Source: Triangularia verruculosa
Taxonomy: Eukaryota; Ascomycota; Sordariomycetes; Sordariales; Podosporaceae
DNA: 64,000 nt
Reading direction: 5' to 3'
NCBI GenBank assembly: GCA_033296885.1
Contig: MU863986.1
Span: 62,001-126,000 of the forward strand
In this document: in pieces, positions 47,268-59,313 of the stretch
Layout of the letters: each line of letters starts with the position of its first letter
How positions within the stretch are numbered: the first letter of the stretch is position 1
Made by a program: the position numbers and the translations under genes
The notes under the pieces: model-generated
Databases searched by the model: none
Told to the model about the DNA's origin: nothing
The model's input: the letters and a program-made list of their open reading frames with translations, nothing else

Positions 47268-47414
47268 TGGACGTACCAGGATTCGAACCTGGGGCCTTCT
47301 CATGGAGCATTGTAACATTCGATCCCATTTCAGCTGTCTATCACCTTCTAACAGCTGTAAGGACTTAGAACATTCTTTGCCACTGAGACGTCTTGACCAC
47401 TAGACCATGCGCCC
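47268..47414 (-). tRNA. tRNA-Ala(GGC)-like gene with 74-nt intron
   Basis: Minus strand. Acceptor GGGCGCA pairs with TACGTCC, with a G3-U70 wobble (the alanine identity element), one C6-A67 mismatch, and discriminator A. D-arm GTCT/AGAC around AGTGGTCA. Anticodon stem TCTCA/TGAGA with loop GT-GGC-A, then about 74 nt before A38. T-arm CCAGG-TTCGAAT-CCTGG. A TTTTT terminator follows. The isotype rests on anticodon GGC plus G3-U70 plus A73. GGC-anticodon alanine tRNAs are not normally found in eukaryotes, so it may be a derived or pseudo tRNA. Confidence 0.65.
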
Positions 47415-50400
47415 TGTTTTTATTTATTACTATGATCTTTGGATCTGCATCTTATAAGCTTGACTCTTGAGTTGGATATACAGGTAAGCAGGGCGGTGGT
47501 CACCTGACCCATTCCATCGACAACAACAACACCTCAGTCACAACCACAGCAGCAGTCAACCCTGAGCCCATCACGCGACCAATAAGTCTCCTTCCAACTC
47601 TGCATTGTTGTGATGAAAGAGACACGGCATCGTTGGATCTTCATCTCCTCTTCAAACCACCCCCTTGACCAACGACATCATCAAGCTGGAGTGTTCCAGC
47701 CCCTCTCCCCTTTTTCACACCAGGCTTATATTTTGTGGCTTACCAGCATCCTCTTCTGTCGAAAACAAGCGAGTTTCTTCTTCACTTACCATGTGGCTTG
47801 CCACGACTTGGCCGCACACGAGGGTGTCTTCTCTTGGCCTCAGCCACAAGCACCCAACTTTGCCTTTAGTTATACTTGCATGTAAATCTTCAGGCAACCG
47901 GGCCGAAGGCATGATCTCAATCTCGCGGCAGTGTGGTTCACTTCTCATCATTGTATTGCCATAGATAATTCAGGCAATATCACGCCTTTAACAGGAGCCT
48001 AGATATGCTTGGAACACACCCGAATATCTCTTGACAAGACGTTCCAACCAACCAGTCTCTGGGGGATTCTTGCTTTTGCCAAGAGGTGTCTAGTTAAGCT
48101 GCTCTGCCCCTCGTGCCCCCTGAATGGGGGTCAGATGGACAATAATATCAACAACCGATTTTACAATACCGTACCACACCCTCTTCCCCAAATTTTTGAA
48201 ACCATGGCAAATTTGAATATCGATAGAGTCTGCGCATGCGAAAGGCCTTGCAGAAGATGAGCTATCCCGGGGGCAAGAATAAGAAATAGATCTTCCTGTG
48301 GCGCTTACCTTGGTCTCCTGTGATCTTAACAGCATAGAGGCTAGTCTTTTCAGTGCTTTTTTTGGGCGCGTAGTGCACGTGCGTGTGTGTGTGTGCATCC
48401 TGCTCCCCTCATGATCGAGAGCGATCGAGAGTGGGAAGGATTGTGATACCCCTTTTGACAGTACATACACAATTAGCTAGCGCAAAATATAGGACTGACT
48501 GCTCCGTCTGCAATTTTGATACTGCCCTGTATGTATCTCCACGGCAGGGCCGGCATGGTGAACTGATAAGATGTCGCTCCATACTCGAGGCGGGTTCTGA
48601 AATCACTTTTGCGATGCTTGAGACATTGGACCTTTTGCATCTGACAACTGACATCTGTCTGGCATGCACATGTTGTGGTATGCAGGGTCCAAAACAGGAA
48701 TAACTCTCAGATGAATCTTGACTCATATTGAGACTTTGTTGGAAGCTGACGAAGATGATCTGATACATTTTCTGAGTCTGCTCATCATGGCGCCCATGTG
48801 CTTCATGGACCAACAAGAGACGGGACGATATGATCCGTTTGAGAGATCCAAGACAGTAATTTTCTGGCTGCCTGAACGCGATGCGGCTGAAGCTCGAGGT
48901 GGTAGCGTGACGGTGCAAAACCAAGATACCCTTTTCAAGGGGTCGAGGGGCGATGGGGAGTCGCAGGGGTTGCCATTGGCTTCCCCGCTCTGCTCTGCCC
49001 TTTTGCCGAGTTGGTCGTTGATAAGTCGCCCGTGTTTTATTCCCAGAGCAGTCAGCAAGATGCAGAAAGGTCGGACGATTCAACCCAGCTACGCAGGCCA
49101 AGGCCCTTGAGAGGGGTAGCATTGCGGCAGCGTTGTGGATGCTGTGCAATGCGGACCGGGACGAGGTGAAATAACCCTCCAAACACTTGACGTCGAGATG
49201 TTGGCATGTCAAGACTTGTCGTTGGCCTCCGGGAAGGTTCGGCAGAGTCTTCGGTTGCTCAAACTCGTCATTGAAATGTCTTGCTGCAAGTTCGTGTCAC
49301 CCACCTCGGCAGCGTCTTGCCGGGCATCTCATTTTGGTGAAGCGGCTATGGTGGCCAGATTGCGAACTTGTCTCAGCCACCAACCTTGGTAATTTGCATC
49401 GGCGTCTTTCAAAGTGGATGAGTTGGGCTGCAAGAGATAAAGCCCAAGAGGCTCGGCTCATGCGTGACGCTTGTTGATGAGTTGGCCTATGGTTGGATAC
49501 GAGCTATGAGGGGTGCACCAGATCGCTGTGCGGAATTTCTGTGGGCGCCTGGGGTCCGCTGCAGTGGCTTATTACTCCTTCTGATGAATGGACAGGGGTC
49601 TTGAGATACGTTGGGGATGCATAATGGGGGCGGCCAGTATGGGAAATCGGAAGTGCGATACGCCGATGGTGATATCGAAATATATGTGTCGCGTAAACAG
49701 AGAGGTTGAGACTTTTGCAAGACGACATTGGTAGTGTCAACATGGCAATGCTACCGTGAGCGGAGGGTGATCCGGGCTCGCCCAGTTTGTATGTCTTTGT
49801 CTTGACCGCAAGACTCGTGTTACTATCTAGGCCCGAAAGCCAGCATCGGACCAAGATGTTGTACGCCGTAACACGCTCTTTGACTGATTCTCAGCGGGTG
49901 TCTACCAAGGAGGCATGGAGTTCGAGAGAGAATTCTCCGCAGTAACATCCGCCGTTACGTACTATCGTCAATATCCGAGACCAGCGCATGGTGACCAAAA
50001 ATAGACGAATGCCAATTCTAGATCCGATTCTTCGATGCCTTCAAGGCAGAAGATATCTTCAAGAGGCAAGATCAAACCCGAAGTTGATGTTGAGTCGTAT
50101 CGATATTGCTGCAGCGACTACATCAGTAATGAACAGTGCAGCAGCCTGCATGTATGGGAGAGGGTCTATCGGGTCGGACTCCAATCAACTTGGCGAGAAT
50201 TGCAAAGGGATGCTTCGTGGTGTCTTGGATATCAAAAGTTTTGAAGAGAGTGAGTGCAGGGCTGACCGCGGTGCGGGTGGGGTGTGGGGCCGAGGGTGAC
50301 AGTGAGTGGGGGATCGAACCATGCCTCTTTCCATTTTCTCAGCTGCAGTTCGGACAATAGCCCTTCAACCTCGTCCCAAACCGACAGAATGCATCTGACT

Positions 50401-50689
50401 TATTCCGGTCGGAAGAAGTGTCAGCGAATCGCCGTGTCCCCGGGCAGCGGTGAATATGGCATGACTGTCTGCCAAACATCGTCAGAATGGTACCTGAATC
50501 CGACGAGCGTCCGTGCCGCCTGTCCAATCAAACGAGAGAAGGTCACTGAAATAAAGTTATCATGCCCCTGGTTCACTTGCAAAGGGGATCGCCTCCATCA
50601 ACAATGATCACCGCCTGGTCCCAGCGGGCAGGGATCCCTCTCATCGATAGTCCCGAATAGCTGGTTCTGTTTGATGGAGCTGCTGGTGG

Positions 50690-50725
50690 ATTCCAGATTC
50701 CAGATTCCAGATTCCAGACTCCAGG
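50690..50725 (+). repeat. Tandem ATTCCAG repeat
   Basis: Four consecutive ATTCCAG units followed by one ACTCCAG variant. Confidence 0.85.
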
Positions 50726-51425
50726 TCGGACTCTCGCAATGAGCGTCATCGGTCCGGCATTTATTGGACCGGGCTGACAGAACAAAATACCATACCGCGC
50801 CGTTCTCGTATCCTGATCTGATCCCCGCAGGTCACCGAGTTGGCTGGTGACACAAGAGGACGACGGTGTGCGCATGAGCATTGGCCTCCCCGTCAAAAAA
50901 AAGGCTTGTCATGAACGGGTTAGGCCCAGTTAGCCGAGACCGTCGCCGATGGCTTGACCACGGGGGCCGGCTTCCAGCAATGGAAGCCTGGACCGGAGCT
51001 GACTTCGATTGACATCCTCTGTAGAGACTCCTTGGCAAGACAAAATTTCCACAGCCAAGTACTGCCAACACTTCAGCCCAGTGGTGACCATGACGTTGTC
51101 CGACTGTCCGGCGCTTTCCCCGAGGCATTCCTGAGATACAACAACTCACCGCTGAGCTTAAGCGTCATAAGCATCAAGCAAGATGGGTAGCTTTGGAGGT
51201 GCTGAATGGTTCAACAGCTGAGAGCCATTCCCAGTCAATGGAAGGGTCTGAACCTAGCGACAGAAATGCCCTCAGAAGCCACTCCACCGAGAGAAATTCT
51301 AATCATGGCGCTTGTCATTTCCCCAGGTTCCAGTCGGAGTGCCAGCAACCAATGTCTCTCTGCTTTCAACATCACGACATCCACCATTATTGTCAACCAA
51401 GATCAGCCGTAGTAGTCATCGCTCG

Positions 51426-51448
51426 CAGCAGCAGCAGCAGCAGCAGCC
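51426..51448 (+). repeat. (CAG)n microsatellite
   Basis: Seven CAG/GCA units in non-coding sequence upstream of the WSC oxidase gene. Confidence 0.8.
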
Positions 51449-52019
51449 TGACCGTTGCGACCATCAGGGACCACACCACCGCAGCTGTGGTACGTTCAAC
51501 TGTTTTCCGTATTGCCGCTGCATTCCTCTGAGAAGTGGTTGATGTGCAGGACCCCTGTCTCACTGACCCCCCTTCCAGCGCTGGAAAAACAACCCCTGCA
51601 ATCTTGCTTGTCCATCGACCCACCAGAGCGCTCGCTTCTTTCCATGCCCAGACCAGGTGCTTGAAGGGCTGGCGCAGGGTTGAGCCAGTCGCGCGTCTCC
51701 AAAGAGTGTTAGCACTGCGGGGCCCCCTTGTCCCTCCTGTTCCCAGCAGCCCAGAGAGAGCAGCGTTGTTGTCTGTGCTACCCGTGGCTCGCGATGGCCA
51801 TTTCCGTAAATACGCCCACATCATGGGCTCGGCGAGCGAAGAGTGAGATGGATCCTACGGTAAACCCCGGCTGGTGGGATTTTGGATGGTGATACATATA
51901 GAGATGGCCTCCCCACACCTGTTCGATGGCCTTTTCTTCTCTCTGCCCTCAGGTGTTATCGCAACCCTGCCGTTCGTTTTAGTCGGTGTCGACGTCCTCA
52001 CCGGGCGTACCAGGCTTTC

Positions 52020-55000
52020 ATGATGAAGGCCTCACCATCCAGGACCTTTTTTTCCTCTCTGATCGTTTCTTCGGTATGTTAACGTTGGGCTGCTGCTGAT
52101 GGCCACAAGGCAACTAACACGTCCATGTGCTGCTTAGTTTACACTCTCGCTCGCTCAACTTTCAGTCCCTGCCACTCTTCCAGGACAATGGCAGTATGAG
52201 GGGTGTTACACAGACATTCCGGGGCGGACCCTCACCGGCGGCGGCTATGTCAACGGCACCCATATGACCGCCGAGACATGCATCAGCTATTGCCAGACCC
52301 GCGGCTTCAAGTTCGCCGGAACCGAGTATAGTGTAGAATGCTTCTGCGGTAACAGCATTGCTCCTGCGGCTGCCCAGGTAGCGGACTCGGTCTGCAACAT
52401 GGCCTGCTCGGGAGACGCAACGCAGCCTTGCGGTGCGGGAAGCAGACTCACCCTCTATTCTACAACCGAGGACCTGGGCCCGAAGGCGAATCCCGGCGTC
52501 AACGGCTTCACGCATATGGGATGCTACTCGGAAGGGACTACTGGCCGCACTCTCACCCACGGGATCGGCAGCATTCCTGCTGGTGAGATGACTGTCGCGA
52601 AGTGTACAGCTGCCTGCGCTGCGGCCAACTACATTCTCGCCGGTGTTGAATACGGCGGAGAGTGCTTCTGCGGCAACACTATCTCCAACGGCGGCGCCCC
52701 TGCCACCAGCGGCTGCGGCATGACATGCAACGGCAACACTACCGAGTTCTGCGGTGGTCCCAGCCGTCTTAATGTCTACAACTACCAGAATCAGTACACC
52801 CCATCGTCGACCTCCAGCCCGCCTACTGCTGCCACCCCAGGGACAAGCACCATTGCCACCGGGCCCCCTCCCCCGGCTCCCACCGGGCCATCACAGCCCG
52901 CTACTGTTGGAGATGACTACATCTGGTATGGCTGTTACACCGAATCCCCAGGCCCCCGTGCCTTGAGCGGTGCCACCTATGCTTCCGATGATATGACCCT
53001 CGAGTCCTGCCAGGCCTTCTGCTCTGCCTATACTTACTTCGGAACCGAGTATGGTCGGGAATGCTATTGTGGCAACAGCTTTACCGTCGGCTCTGTTGTG
53101 GCTCCCGCCGGCGAATGCAGCATGACCTGCGCCGGCAACCCTTTCAACTACTGCGGCGCCGGCAACCGTCTGTCGGTGTATGCCAGAAACGGTACCTCCA
53201 TTCCCTCCGGCACCACCACCTCCGCTGCGCCGACTACTACCTCGCCTCCTCCTATCGTGACCGGTCTTCCCGCTGGGTGGTCTTATCAGGGATGCTGGAT
53301 TGATGGTGCCCGGGGCCGCATTCTCCCTGTTCAGCTCGTCGACAGCCCAACCAACAGCCAGAGCGAATGTGCGAACCGCTGCCTGGCTGGCGGCTACAAG
53401 ATCAGTGGTGTTCAGTACACCCAGCAGTGCTTCTGCGGCAACGCCATCTACAATGGTGGTGTGACTACCTCCGAGGCCCAGTGCAGCATGAACTGCCCCG
53501 GCAACCCGACCCAAAAGTGCGGTGCCGGCGATCGCATGAACATTGTGTCTGAGGGCACTCCTGAGACCTATCAACCTCCTGCCCCCCAAACCCGCGGTCT
53601 CAACGGTGCTTGGGAGTACCAAGGCTGCGTTGAGGACAACGTCAACAACAAGCGTACTCTTTACTGGCAGATCTTCTTCCCCGGTGTCATGACACCTAAC
53701 ATGTGTCTGAACAGGTGCAGAGAGTTCGGCTACGCTGCTGCTGGTCTTGAGTACGGTGAAGAATGCTACTGCGGTGACCCCCCCAACATTGCCGCTGCTG
53801 GCGCGACCTTCCGCCCAGAGTCTGAGTGCGGCATTGTCTGCGCCGGTAACGCTTCAGCCATCTGTGGTGGTCTTGGTCGTCTGACTACCTACTTCTGGAC
53901 CGGCACTCCTTTTTACCAATGGGACTTTCCCCAGGACTACCGTGCCGGTCAGTATCAGCATTTGGTTAACGGCGTCAACTGCCCGCTCATCACCCAGGAG
54001 ACCATCACTGGCAAGGTGTCTTTCATCTCCAAGGGTGGCACTGGGCCCGGTAACGAGACTGGTGTCTACGAGCTCGACATGCAGACTCTTACCTTCCGTG
54101 AGCTCCACATCAAGACGGACGTTTTCTGCGCTGCCGGTATCACCTTGCCTGACAAGGCCGGTCGCCAGCTCAACGTTGGTGGTTGGTCGGGCGAGTCTCT
54201 CCAGGGCACTCGTCTCTACTGGCCCAATGGATCTCCCGGTGTCCCCGGCACCAACGACTGGGAAGAGAATGTCTGGGAGCTCAGCCTTCAAAGAGGTCGC
54301 TGGTACCCAACCGCCATGATCATGACCAACGGTTCCATCTTGGTCATTGGCGGCTCCATCGGCGCCAACGATGCCGCCGAGCCCACGCTCGAGCTCCTCC
54401 CTGCGACCGGAACCGCCCCTCTCGAGATGGAGTGGCTCACCCGCACCCACCCCAACAACCTGTACCCCTTCCTCTCGGTGCTCCCCAGCGGCGGCATCTT
54501 CGTCCAGTACTGGAACGAGGCCAGAATCCTCGACCCCGTCACCTTCGCCACCATCAAGGTCCTCCCCAACGCCCCCGGCGCCGTCAACGACCCCAAGGGC
54601 GGCCGGACCTACCCACTCGAGGGCGCTGCCGTCCTCCTCCCCCAGAGATGGCCCTACACCGACTACCTCGGCTTCCTCGTCTGCGGCGGCTCCACCGAAG
54701 GCACCTCCAACGCCCTCGACAACTGCGTGTCCACCTACCCCGACGCCCCCAACCCCGTCTGGACCCTCGAGCGCATGCCCTCCAAGCGCGTCATGTCGTG
54801 CATGGCCCCCTTGCCCGACGGGACGTACCTCATCGTCAACGGCGCCAAGCACGGCGTCGCCGGCTTCGGCCTCGCCAACACCCCCAACCTCAACGCCGTC
54901 CTCTACGACCCCACCAAGCCCGTCCACCACCGCATGACCGTCATGGCCAACACCACCATCCCCCGCATGTACCACTCCGAGGCCATCACCCTCCTCGACG

Positions 55001-55458
55001 GCCGCGTGCTGATCTCGGGCTCCAACCCCGAAGACGGCGTCTATCCCGACGAGTACCGCGTCGAGGTCTTTGTGCCCCCTTACCTCCTCAGCGGCCTGCC
55101 CCGTCCGTCATTCGCCATCACCAACAAGGACTGGTCCTACAACCAGACCAACATCCCCTTCACCCTCGGCGCCGCCGCCCGCAACGGTCCCATCACCGTC
55201 ACGCTGCTCGCCTCCGTCTCGAGCACCCACGGCAACTCGATGGGCGCCCGGACGATCATGCCCCGCGTCTCGTGCACGGGTACGGTTTGCAGGGTCGACG
55301 CTCCCCCCGGCGTCAACATCGCTCCTCCGGGGTGGTATCAGTTCTTTGTCTTGGACGGCGGAGTGCCGGCGGTGGGTACGTATATCAGGATCGGTGGCGA
55401 TCCGGGACAGTTGGGCAACTGGCCTGAGGGACCTGGTTTCTCCAGGCCGGGTATTTAA
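52020..55458 (+). CDS. Secreted glyoxal/galactose-oxidase-like copper radical oxidase with five WSC domains
   Basis: Extracellular oxidase predicted to turn aldehydes or alcohols into acids or aldehydes with release of H2O2. Exon 1 (52020-52073) encodes a signal peptide start (KASPSRTFFSSLIVSS). An intron at 52074-52137 (GTATGT...GCTTAG) leads to one long exon, 1124 residues in all. Five Cys-rich WSC carbohydrate-binding domains begin near residues 34, 140, 277, 397 and 508, joined by Thr/Ser/Pro linkers. The kelch-type glyoxal-oxidase domain spans about 617-1000, followed by DUF1929. Candidate active-site residues are visible: Cys682 (DVFCAAG) and Tyr741 (RGRWYPTAM), likely forming the thioether cofactor; Tyr963-His964 (PRMYHSEAI); and His1049 (SSTHGNSMG). 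All copper ligands are present, so it should be active. Codon use is strongly C-biased, suggesting high expression. Confidence 0.95.
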
Positions 55459-57761
55459 TGGGATAGTGGGAGAGAGATGTTTTTGGGATGATCTCGTTAC
55501 CTATATAAATATACATGTATATGGAAGTTTTTGAGTTGGGGTAGTTTTTCATTTGGGCGAAAGATGTGGTGGAAATCATATTTTCATCCACTACCTAGGT
55601 ACTGTACTTTTGGCGTAGATAACCGTATACCATAATTCGCTGTTTTTGTTTTTTATTTTCTGCTTTTTTGCTTTGCCATTTCTGACCCGTCTTTTCACCT
55701 TTTCTCGTCCTTCATTTTAACAAGCCAAACGTTTGGAGACAAGGAAGATGAGGTTTTACACCATGGACAGGAAGGAGTTAACTACCAGGAGCAAATGGCG
55801 TTTTCCTATTCAGGAGTGTCTCAATGGATTCAACCCATCGCCTACACAGTAGCCACCCACTTGAATAGTCAACTACCCAGCACAGCATAGCACAGCATCT
55901 GCTATACCAACCTTGCCTCAGGTTCACTCTCGGATTGTGGTACCTATCCTGTGCAAATCAGAGATTCAGACGACATGAGAACAAATCACAAGCCTGGAGC
56001 TTACGGTGATAACCAACGTAAATAACCTCATCTTTGCAAACCACCAATCCCTCGTTGCCAGGCAACATGCAGCAAACAAATTAATTTCCACATGTCCCAA
56101 CTGAGAGCTTGGCATGCCTATCAGGCCAACGCTGCTGACAAAGCACAGCACCCTGCTTGGCTGCATGCAGGCTGTCAAAACGGGAGCTTTGATGTCATGA
56201 TGCGCCTAGTAGTTGAGCAATCCTCGCTGTTGGAGCGCGCAGTCCAGTCGTCAAACCCTCGCAAATCTCCCGTCCCGCGCCAACCACACCCGCCAGCACC
56301 TCAGCCCAGGGACCTCAACTCGGACTTTCCCACGAGCCGGGTTCCGCTGTCGTCAGCCCCGACCACTCCTCCACGACTTCAGGCCAAGAGAGAACGAAGC
56401 AGGACCACCGCGACCTCATGCTCTCCCCCACTTCCCCACGAAAAGAGACTTGGTAAGTGAAGCGCCGAGTTCTACCTGGAGGGGCCGGGGAGGGTGCTAT
56501 AGCTTTAGGCCCGGCGGGGACCATCTGTGGTAATTGCAATCGTCCGGGCAGACTAGTCTCGGCCCCCGCGTGGCGTAGTTAGACTTGCGGCCTAAGCGAT
56601 CGGTGGTGATTTCTAGTAGACCAGTCTGCTAAGGAAGTCTTTAAAGGATCACAGGCCGCGGCGTGGCCCTCGCTTACAGGACAGCGCGGGCCTTGCACGA
56701 GACTGGTCTGGGCGGTGGACCAGTCTGGATGGCAGGAGGATGGGCTGGCATGACGATAGGCGGGTAGACTGGTACGGGCGGTAGACCAGTCTGAGTGGGA
56801 GGGGGGTGGGCCGCCAGAATGGTGGGAGGGTGGACTGGTCCGAGAGGCGTACTAGTCTGTCTCGTCGGGCAATCAGGAGGGTAGACTGGTCTGACATAGG
56901 TACTAGTCTGCAAGCAGGACTGGTCCGAGAGTGGTGCCGGTCCGGGAGCTGTACCGGTCCGGGATGCGTACTGGTCTGAGAGATGTACTGGTCTGAGGGC
57001 CATACTGGTCCGAGAGGCGTACTGGTCTGGACGTCAGACCTGTACAGCAGGCAGACTGGTCTAGGGATCAGACTGGTCCGGCAGGTCACGCCGTCAAACG
57101 ATGAGGGGTTCTCGGCCGGTCAAAGACATACTGGTCTGTCCTGTAGACTGGTATGGAGGAGGCCATGCGGAAAAGGGCAAAAGCCTAATTGTCAGACTGG
57201 TCTGACCGAGAGACCAGTCGCGATTGCACGTCGCCTTGTGCGGTATCTGGCGACTCTGGAAGGGGGCCAGTTTGTCAGACTGGTCAGTGGAACAGGAAGC
57301 ATGACGGCCGATTGATGCAGGCCCGAGATATCTATAGCAATAACTTGCTAGAGAATTGAGAAAATGTTACCAGTCTGGCAGCGCTGACGGGGCCTGTTAG
57401 AGAGGCCCCCAGAGAAGTCCCAAATTTAAATGTGCGGCGCGGGGTATCAAGTACCTTCCTTACCTACCGCAGCACTACTTTGGAACACAAGATTAGCGGA
57501 CGCCATCCACTGGTACAGTAGGTAGCTTGAATCATATCAGGTGAAGTACTATTTTCAGTGCATCATGTCTCGGTGCGCAATCTCACCATCCATTCTGATG
57601 GTAGCTGCTTGGAGATGCGAACGGTCCATGTCACATAGGTATACTACATACATACATAGCTTGGCCCGGCAGAGGCCTCTATTTCGGCTTGCATGACGTG
57701 GAGCCCGGATATGCTCCGCCAGCGAGGCTATAGCTGACGTATCCCGATCCGTGCCAGGGAC
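55459..57761. other. Gene-free region with motif array
   Basis: 2.3 kb between two convergent genes. It is dominated by the ACTGGTC-type array (56619-57376). Earlier sequence (55,460-56,560) shows only short open frames without domains. Confidence 0.5.
56619..57376. repeat. Degenerate array of about 25 ACTGGTC-type motifs in both orientations
   Basis: The motif ACYGGTCYG, or its complement as GACCAGT, recurs about 25 times in 760 bp. In 56940-57030 it forms a minisatellite of 17-18 bp units (GTACTGGTCTGAGAG variants). Elsewhere spacing is irregular and orientation is mixed, for example GTCAGACTGGTCTGAC close to GAGACCAGTC. It is not coding and does not match any mobile element I know. Confidence 0.85.
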
Positions 57762-59313
57762 TCAAGGCGGTCGTGCTGCTAGATCGCGTATGCGAGCACT
57801 GCGCCGATGCCCTTGCTCGTTCGTCAGCCGCGGCTCCTGCACCGGCCGCACGAGTCCCAACGTCAGTCTACTCCGCGGGACCGCCCTTTGCCGTGAGGCG
57901 CCACCTTCTTCCCGCGTATCCCCCTGCCTCCGCCTCTTCGTGGTCGGCTGCTTCGTGTGACGATCGACAGCGTCGTCATCGTCCTCCTGTCGCCGGCGCT
58001 TGTTGCCCTTCTTGGTAGGCCCGGCCGAGGGCGGTTTGGGCTTCTCGGGCATCTGAGCCAACGCCCATTGCACCAGGCCGAGTTGGCGTGCTTCGGCTGC
58101 CTTCGCGTCTTCATATGCCCGCGCCGTCCGTTTGAGCCGGTCAATGAGCTTCCCCCGCGAAGCTCCCTCTCTGGCGGGGTGCGACGTGTGCGGAGAGTTG
58201 CTGTCTGCTGTGGGTTGGGCATGAGATGCGAGAAAGTGCTCTCTTGTCTCGCCAGGTCTTGGAATACCCGATCCGACAACCTCCTTCCATGCTCTCTCGT
58301 GCCGCTCCTGGGCGGCTTCGACAGACTTGGCGCGCTTGTCGAGCCACCAGTACTCGAACTCGAGGTACTCTATCCACGTCAGCCGTTTGTCCTGCCGCCG
58401 GGGATCCTCGTCGAGCCGGAACTCCTCCGTGAAACCGTGGTCGCGGAGCCGGCGGCGCGCGGCCGCGACGTAGCCCTCAAAGTCCACGGCGGACTCCTTG
58501 ATCGTGCTGTGCTCCTGCTGCTCGTGCGCCCACATCTTCCGGGTGGTCTCGTCGAAGCCGGGGTCGGCCGCCAGTTGCCCGAGACCCCTGGACACGTATT
58601 CGCGCTGCTTCCGCTGCCGGAATGCCGACAGCGTGTCCTCCGGCGCGCCGCCGCCCCGGTTGTCGCGCTGCCATCTCCGGAACTGCCGCCAGCGCGCCAG
58701 CGGGCGCGAGAACACGCCAAGATCGTCCGCGGAAGAGACCGGGCCGCCCGCGAGCCACGGTCCCAGCTGCTCGACGAACTGAGCGTGGTGGAGGTAGATC
58801 TCGTCCAGCAGCTCCAGTGCCATGGGAGGACGGCCGCCGTCGTCCACTAGCTCGCGGTAACACCGGATCTGGTGGGCTTTGCTGGCGTCCGGCTCGGGCG
58901 ACCGCGTTGGTGACCTTGCGGGCTGGTGGGACGGTGAGGACGACGAGGGCGGCGGGGTTTCGCCCGAGAATGGATCCCTCGTGGCGTCTATGCTGTTGAG
59001 CTTGGCGAAGAGCTGGCCGACATCGATGGGCTTGGGCACCTGAACCCGAGCACTGACGGAGCTGCATCGGGCAAGAGGCATTAGCTACCGAGGAGCACGA
59101 CGCGTAGCTGGGCGGAGCGGGGGGTTACCGGAATCTTTCCATGAGCTGTATCTGGCCAGTCTCGGAGGCCTCGTCCCAGTCCTTGATGTGCGTGATGTCA
59201 ATCCGGCCTCGGGCATCACGGTGCTGTGTCATGTGTTGGGCGAGGGCGGCGTCATCCAGGGCCAAGAGCTGCCTGATTGAAGTTTTCGCGTCCAAAGCTG
59301 CATCCTCGGGTTT
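57762..59313 (-). CDS. Fungal unc44-like protein of unknown function
   Basis: Matches a large family of fungal proteins often labelled Ankyrin 2,3/unc44, although no ankyrin repeats are visible. Its function is unknown. Exon 2 (57762-59061) carries the family core: RWRQFRRWQRDNRG, GYVAAARRRLRDHGFTEEF, EDPRRQDKRLTWIEYLEFEY, then WWLDKRAKSVEAAQ. The C-terminal tail is Lys/Arg-rich with likely nuclear signals (KKGNKRRRQEDDDD). Upstream, an intron at 59062-59128 (GTAACC...GATGCAG, branch GCTAAT) leads to an exon encoding LLALDDAALAQHM and HIKDWDEASETGQIQLMERF, as at the family's N-terminus. That exon is open back to 59313, preceded by a TAG that could be a splice acceptor. I find no clear first Met: it may lie in an unseen upstream exon, or be the Met at 59232 (467 aa). 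It lies next to the FHA kinase-like gene on the same strand. Confidence 0.75.

Larger units (their letters stand above)
47415..52019. other. 4.6 kb region without a supported gene
   Basis: Open frames of up to 267 codons exist (for example 48409-49212 on -) but overlap opposite-strand frames and show no domain, coding bias or splice logic. A four-copy ATTCCAG repeat lies at 50690-50725 and a CAG run at 51426-51448. The last few hundred bases are probably the promoter and leader of the oxidase gene. Confidence 0.45.

Noticed and set aside
48409..49212. 267-codon open frame on the minus strand
   Set aside because: No domain, mixed composition rich in Ser/Arg/Cys, overlapped by a 130-codon plus-strand frame; reads as chance openness.
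53854..54975. 373-codon minus-strand open frame rich in Gly/Val/Glu
   Set aside because: Antisense to the oxidase gene; it arises from the C-biased third positions of that gene.
54183..55427. 414-codon Arg/His/Pro-rich plus-strand frame
   Set aside because: Out-of-frame shadow of the glyoxal oxidase domain.
56560..56630. tRNA-like string (GCGTGGCGTAGTTAGACTTG)
   Set aside because: D-arm-like start only; no T-arm with a TTCRA loop and no closing acceptor stem.
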